A stretch of DNA of 64,000 bases from Duganella guangzhouensis (GTDB lineage: Bacteria > Pseudomonadota > Gammaproteobacteria > Burkholderiales > Burkholderiaceae_D), in assembly GCF_009674535.1 (NCBI RefSeq), contig NZ_WKJK01000007.1, positions 248,001 through 312,000 on the forward strand. Direction: 5' to 3'. Position numbers and translations under genes: made by a program. The notes beneath the pieces are model-generated. The model had not been told where the DNA came from. It searched no databases and worked only from the letters and a program-made list of their open reading frames with translations. Within the stretch, counting starts at the first letter, position 1. Every line of letters begins with the position of its first letter. This document shows, in pieces, positions 60,574 to 64,000 of this stretch.

Positions 60574-61725
60574 ATGCATTACGACGTGATCGTCATCGGC
60601 ATGGGCGCGTTCGGCGCGGCCACGCTGTATCAGCTGGCCAAACGCGGCGTGCGCGTGGCCGGCATTGATCGCTATTCGCCACCGCACAATCTGGGTTCCA
60701 GTCATGGCGACACGCGCATCACGCGCCAGGCCATCGGCGAAGGCGCGGCTTATGTGCCGCTGGCGCTGAACGCGCACCGCATCTGGCGCGAGCTGGAGGC
60801 ACGCAGCGGCGAGTCGCTGTTCAATGCGTGCGGCATGCTGATGTTGAGCGACAGCCGGCAAGCCACGCGCGGCCACGGCACCACCGATTTCGCCGGCCAG
60901 ACGGCGGCGCTGGCACAGCGCTTTGGCATCGCGCACAGCGTGCTGGATGCGCAGCAGATCCGCCAGCGCTTTCCACAGTTCAGCGGTTATGGCGAACACG
61001 CGGTAGGCTATTACGAACCGGGTGCGGGTTATGTGCGGCCGGAGCGCGCGATTGCGGTGCAACTGGCGTTGGCGCGCGATGCCGGCGCGGCGCTGTATCC
61101 GGATACGCAGATGCTGCGGCTGGAGACGTTCGAAGGCGGCGTGCGCGTACATACCGCTCAAGGCACGCTGACTGCGGGCCGCGTCATCAGCTGCGCCGGC
61201 ATGTGGAACGGCAAGCTGCTGCAGGACCGCTATGCGAGTTATTTGAAGGTGTCGCGTCAGAAGCTGTTCTGGTTTGAGCTGGACCAGCCGGCGCTCTACG
61301 CCGGCGAGGCGCCGGTCTACATTATTCTCGATGCCGATGCGGACAGCTGCTATGGCTTCCCGCCGCTGCCCGGCGAGAACGCGATCAAGATCGCGGCGGA
61401 AGACTATGAGGACAGCGGCGATCCGGATCTGCTGCAGCGCGTCATCAGCCAGGCCGAAGCCGACGCGATGTACGACAAATATGTGGCGCCGCGCATGGCC
61501 GGAGTGTCGCGCCGGCTGCTGAAGTCCAGCGTGTGTGCTTACACAGTGACGCCGGACTTCAACTTCCTGATTGACGAGCATCCTGCGCTGCCCGGCGTGA
61601 CCGTGGTGTCAGCCTGCTCGGGCCACGGCTTCAAGCATTCGGCCGCAGTGGGCGAGGCGCTGGCGATGCGTTACTGCGGCGAAGACGGCGCGGCCGATCT
61701 GTCGTCGTTTACGCTGCCTTCCTGA
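60574..61725 (+). CDS. solA: N-methyl-L-tryptophan oxidase/sarcosine oxidase-family flavoenzyme
   Basis: A 383-residue FAD enzyme that oxidatively demethylates N-methyl amino acids, giving the amino acid, formaldehyde and hydrogen peroxide. The Rossmann motif VIVIGMGAFGAATLYQLAKR opens the protein. NLGSSHGDTRITRQAIGEG matches the family's flavin/substrate loop. The Cys of LKSSVCAYTVTPDFNFLIDE (near residue 315) is the usual covalent FAD attachment site. SACSGHGFKHSAAVGEALA closes the FAD site. AAAGGA precedes the ATG. Whether the substrate is N-methyltryptophan or another N-methyl amine cannot be told. It has no visible link to the surrounding pectin genes. Confidence 0.88.
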   Translation: MHYDVIVIGMGAFGAATLYQLAKRGVRVAGIDRYSPPHNLGSSHGDTRITRQAIGEGAAYVPLALNAHRIWRELEARSGESLFNACGMLMLSDSRQATRGHGTTDFAGQTAALAQRFGIAHSVLDAQQIRQRFPQFSGYGEHAVGYYEPGAGYVRPERAIAVQLALARDAGAALYPDTQMLRLETFEGGVRVHTAQGTLTAGRVISCAGMWNGKLLQDRYASYLKVSRQKLFWFELDQPALYAGEAPVYIILDADADSCYGFPPLPGENAIKIAAEDYEDSGDPDLLQRVISQAEADAMYDKYVAPRMAGVSRRLLKSSVCAYTVTPDFNFLIDEHPALPGVTVVSACSGHGFKHSAAVGEALAMRYCGEDGAADLSSFTLPS

Positions 61726-61731
61726 GAATAT

Positions 61732-63243
61732 TCATGGCGATGGCTGCAACAGCCAACGCTGGCAGTCGCCGCCCAGCCACTGCCATTGCTGGACGTTGCC
61801 ACCGGCCGCAGTCGAGCAGGCGTCGACATCCAGCACCAGGCCACTGTTCCTGGACACTAGCCGGAAGTAGCCGTCGCCAACTGGTTCGGGGTGCCACGCC
61901 TGGCATGCCGCGCCGTTGGGCGTCCACTGCTGGACGTTGCCACCGTTGGCGGTCGAGCAGGCGTTGACATCCAGCGCCATGCCGCTGTTCATGGCGGTCA
62001 GCACGTAGTAGCCGTTGCCCTGATTTTGCATATTCCAGCGCTGGCAGTTGGCGCCGTTCGGCGTCCATTGCTGTACGTTGGCGCCGGCTGCGGTCGAACA
62101 GGCGGCGACATCCAGCGCTAAGCCGCTGTTTTTCGAGATCAGCGTGTAGATGCCGCTGGCGACCGGGTTGTCCATCGGTCCGGTGGCGAATTTGATCGAA
62201 CAGCCGACATTCACCAACTGATACAACTGCGTGCCATCGGTGGACGGCAGTAGCTGCGTGGTGTAGCCGTTGCAAACATCGCTGCCGCCGCTGGTGGCCG
62301 CCGACAGCGGCGTCGCGCCTTCGGTCCACTGTCCCACGCCGTTATTGGTGTTGAACATGTAGGTCTGGCCGTTGAACGCAGCCACGCTGTTGTCGCTGTT
62401 GCGGCGTAATACCATGCCGGTGACCAGCAGGCGGCCATTAGTGCTGCCGTCGTTATACCAGCGCACGGTGGGTGTCTGCGCGAAGTGATTGCCGGAGGTG
62501 GACTCGATGCGCGTGCCCAGATTGGATGGCGTGCCCCAGCTGACGCCATCGGCCGAGCTGCGGATATAGGCGTCGCAGTTGGAGCCGCCGCATACCTCGT
62601 AGGTCATCACGTAGCTGCCGTTCGGCAGGCGCGCCACCAGCGGCATGCCGGGACGCTGCACATTGCCGTCGCTGATGCCGACTACGACGGTGTCCCCGCT
62701 CCAGGTGACGCCGCCATCGTTGGAAATGCGCTCCGCGATCAGCTGATTGTAGCCGCTGCCCTTGTACTCCTCGCTGGAGTAGTACATCACCAGCCTGCCG
62801 CTGCTGTCGACCGCGAACTCGGCCTCCCACACGCCAGTGGTACCGGTAACGGGCGTGGACAGCAAGGTCCAGCTATGGCCCTTGTCGGTACTGCGGTAGA
62901 TCTTGATGGTGTGCGCGCTGCCGTTGGTGGTGGATGTAGTCCACAGCAGCGCGCCCTTCGGCGTGCCGCCCACCGCCTGCGGCATTTCATACAGGCCGCT
63001 GCAGCAGTGTCCCGGTTCGCTCAAGGTGATGGTGGCGATCTGGGTCCAGTTGGCGCCATTGTCGGTACTGTCCCAGATGGTGCTTTGGGTATTGCCATAG
63101 TCGAAAGCGGCGATCAGGCGGTTCTCGGTCGATAGCCGCAGCAAGCGCGGATAGAAGGAACTCTGACTGCCCAGCGTTACCGCCGCATGAGCGTCCAGCC
63201 AGCACAATAGCGCCAGCAGCGCTGCGAAAAATCGGGTCTTCAT
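61732..63243 (-). CDS. Exported propeller-fold glycosidase-like protein with ricin-type lectin domain
   Basis: A 503-residue exported protein (signal RFFAALLALLCWLDAHA). Residues 25-350 carry BNR/Asp-box-like repeats: STDNGANWTQI, STDKGHSWTLL, SNDGGVTWSGD and SADGVSWGT. They predict a six-bladed propeller as in sialidases (GH33) and exo-arabinanases (GH93). Given the pectin locus, an arabinan-acting GH93-type enzyme is a reasonable guess. Residues about 365-503 form a ricin B/CBM13 beta-trefoil with three QQW...CQxW repeats, which binds sugars. The three repeats are also similar at DNA level (61740-62160). It is convergent with solA, seven bases away. Confidence 0.75.
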   Translation of the reverse strand: MKTRFFAALLALLCWLDAHAAVTLGSQSSFYPRLLRLSTENRLIAAFDYGNTQSTIWDSTDNGANWTQIATITLSEPGHCCSGLYEMPQAVGGTPKGALLWTTSTTNGSAHTIKIYRSTDKGHSWTLLSTPVTGTTGVWEAEFAVDSSGRLVMYYSSEEYKGSGYNQLIAERISNDGGVTWSGDTVVVGISDGNVQRPGMPLVARLPNGSYVMTYEVCGGSNCDAYIRSSADGVSWGTPSNLGTRIESTSGNHFAQTPTVRWYNDGSTNGRLLVTGMVLRRNSDNSVAAFNGQTYMFNTNNGVGQWTEGATPLSAATSGGSDVCNGYTTQLLPSTDGTQLYQLVNVGCSIKFATGPMDNPVASGIYTLISKNSGLALDVAACSTAAGANVQQWTPNGANCQRWNMQNQGNGYYVLTAMNSGMALDVNACSTANGGNVQQWTPNGAACQAWHPEPVGDGYFRLVSRNSGLVLDVDACSTAAGGNVQQWQWLGGDCQRWLLQPSP

Positions 63244-63329
63244 GGTGTATGTCTCCTTTTTTCAGAGTGAAAAAAAAGGCAGGGGATGGCCCCTGCCGAA
63301 AGTACTACACTGGATCGGTTGAAACGGCG

Positions 63330-64000
63330 TTACAGTTTGAAGCGCAGGCCCAGCGAGTAGGTGCGCGGGTCATAACGGATGTCGCGGCCAAACTGCTCGT
63401 AGCCGCTATAGCTCTGGTAAGCGGAGTTACTCAAGTTCCAGGCGTTGAATTGCAGCGATACGTGCTGGTTGAATTCATAGCCCACCGAGAGGTCGACCTG
63501 ATTACGCGCCCGCACCATATTGGTCGCCGGCAGCTGGATGCCGCCGTTGTTGAGCGACTCCACATACTTGTCGCGGCGGGTGAAGGCCAGCCGGCCGCTG
63601 AAGCCAAACTGCTCGTAGATCAGCGCCAGGTTGGCGTTCTTCTTGGCGACGTTGGTCAGCGGCGTGATGGTGTAGTCAGTGCCATTCAGCGTATTGGCGC
63701 TCTCGGTATGGCCGTTGATCCACGTATAGTTGGCCTGCACGCCCAAGCCGGACAGCGCGCCAGGCAGGAAGTCGAGGAACTTCTGCGCCGACAGCTCGTA
63801 ACCATACAGCTTGCCCTTGCCGGCATTCTGCGGACGGGTGATGGTGTACTGCTGGCCGTCGATGCTTTCCACCTGCGAGAACGACTGCAGATAGCCGTCG
63901 ATGCGACGGTCGAACATCGCCACCGAGACGTAGCCGTTATTGTCGAAGTAGCGCTCCAGCGTGACGTCGAGCGCCTTCGATTCCACCGGCTTCAGATTGG
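63330..64000 (-). CDS. C-terminal part of a TonB-dependent receptor (runs off the window)
   Basis: The last 222 codons of an outer membrane receptor are present, and the frame is open to the window end. NLKPVESKALDVTLERYF is the typical periplasmic turn of large TonB receptors. FVSxAMF-like and ITRPQNAGKGKLYGYELSAQ strands follow, and the protein ends YDPRTYSLGLRFKL with the hydrophobic final strand. It is upstream of the propeller/ricin gene on the same strand, 86 bases away, so it may be the transporter for that enzyme's products. Plug and signal lie outside the window. Confidence 0.88.
   Translation of the reverse strand, partial: NLKPVESKALDVTLERYFDNNGYVSVAMFDRRIDGYLQSFSQVESIDGQQYTITRPQNAGKGKLYGYELSAQKFLDFLPGALSGLGVQANYTWINGHTESANTLNGTDYTITPLTNVAKKNANLALIYEQFGFSGRLAFTRRDKYVESLNNGGIQLPATNMVRARNQVDLSVGYEFNQHVSLQFNAWNLSNSAYQSYSGYEQFGRDIRYDPRTYSLGLRFKL

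Overview
The window looks like a chromosomal stretch from a GC-rich, free-living betaproteobacterium of the Oxalobacteraceae type (Massilia, Duganella, Janthinobacterium). This rests on the gene order rsxB-nth, rplU-rpmA-obgE-proB and divergent ispB, a betaproteobacterial-style RsxB without a membrane anchor, many TonB-dependent receptors (five complete and one partial), and codon use rich in G/C at third positions. The genus is an inference; no rRNA gene is present to fix it.

Layout. 1-6.3 kb is housekeeping: the end of an unidentified gene, rsxB and nth, a 90-base palindromic element, proB, obgE, rpmA and rplU on the minus strand from a near-consensus promoter, then ispB and an ArsC-family protein. 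6.3-15.1 kb holds a TonB receptor and a LysR regulator divergent from a tartrate/D-malate operon: dehydrogenase, C4-dicarboxylate transporter DctA, glycerate kinase TtuD and pyruvate kinase. This is a route from hydroxylated C4 acids through glycerate to pyruvate. An exported amidohydrolase and an unknown exported protein follow.

17.4-26.6 kb begins at a tRNA-Pro(CGG) gene and reads like an acquired island, with more A/T and more gene debris than its flanks. Its core is a two-gene unit: a 297-residue exported protein whose layout recalls bacterial gasdermins, and a 1912-residue exported helical-repeat protein with an intact CHAT (caspase-like) protease domain. A frameshifted LysR remnant and a DUF2971-type gene lie beside it. 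This pair is the first candidate for an undescribed system.

26.6-37.7 kb is the second candidate. It holds a TonB receptor and an exported M61-like metallopeptidase, two sets of an S10 serine carboxypeptidase plus a class V PLP enzyme, a RidA protein and a YheO/DauR-type regulator. In one set the two enzymes share a single reading frame and carry export signals. A palindrome of the form CAACAA-A-TTGTTG recurs at the divergent promoters, before the regulator gene and before the TonB receptor, suggesting one regulon for uptake and breakdown of an unusual peptide or amino-acid conjugate.

37.7-46.9 kb holds a GH3 enzyme with a LacI-type operator, a Fur-box-controlled haem/siderophore-type receptor followed by EF-hand and DUF4198 proteins, a DUF433 antitoxin with only the tail of its PIN toxin left, a DUF4268 PD-(D/E)XK-like protein and a lipase-like hydrolase. 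46.9-64 kb is largely a rhamnogalacturonan/pectin locus: an exo-rhamnogalacturonan-lyase-like protein, a CE12-GH43 fusion, two TonB receptors, a tandem CE12 esterase, a propeller enzyme with a ricin-type lectin domain and the end of another TonB receptor. A GH24 lysozyme with an exported partner protein sits inside it, and a SolA-type oxidase lies near its right end.
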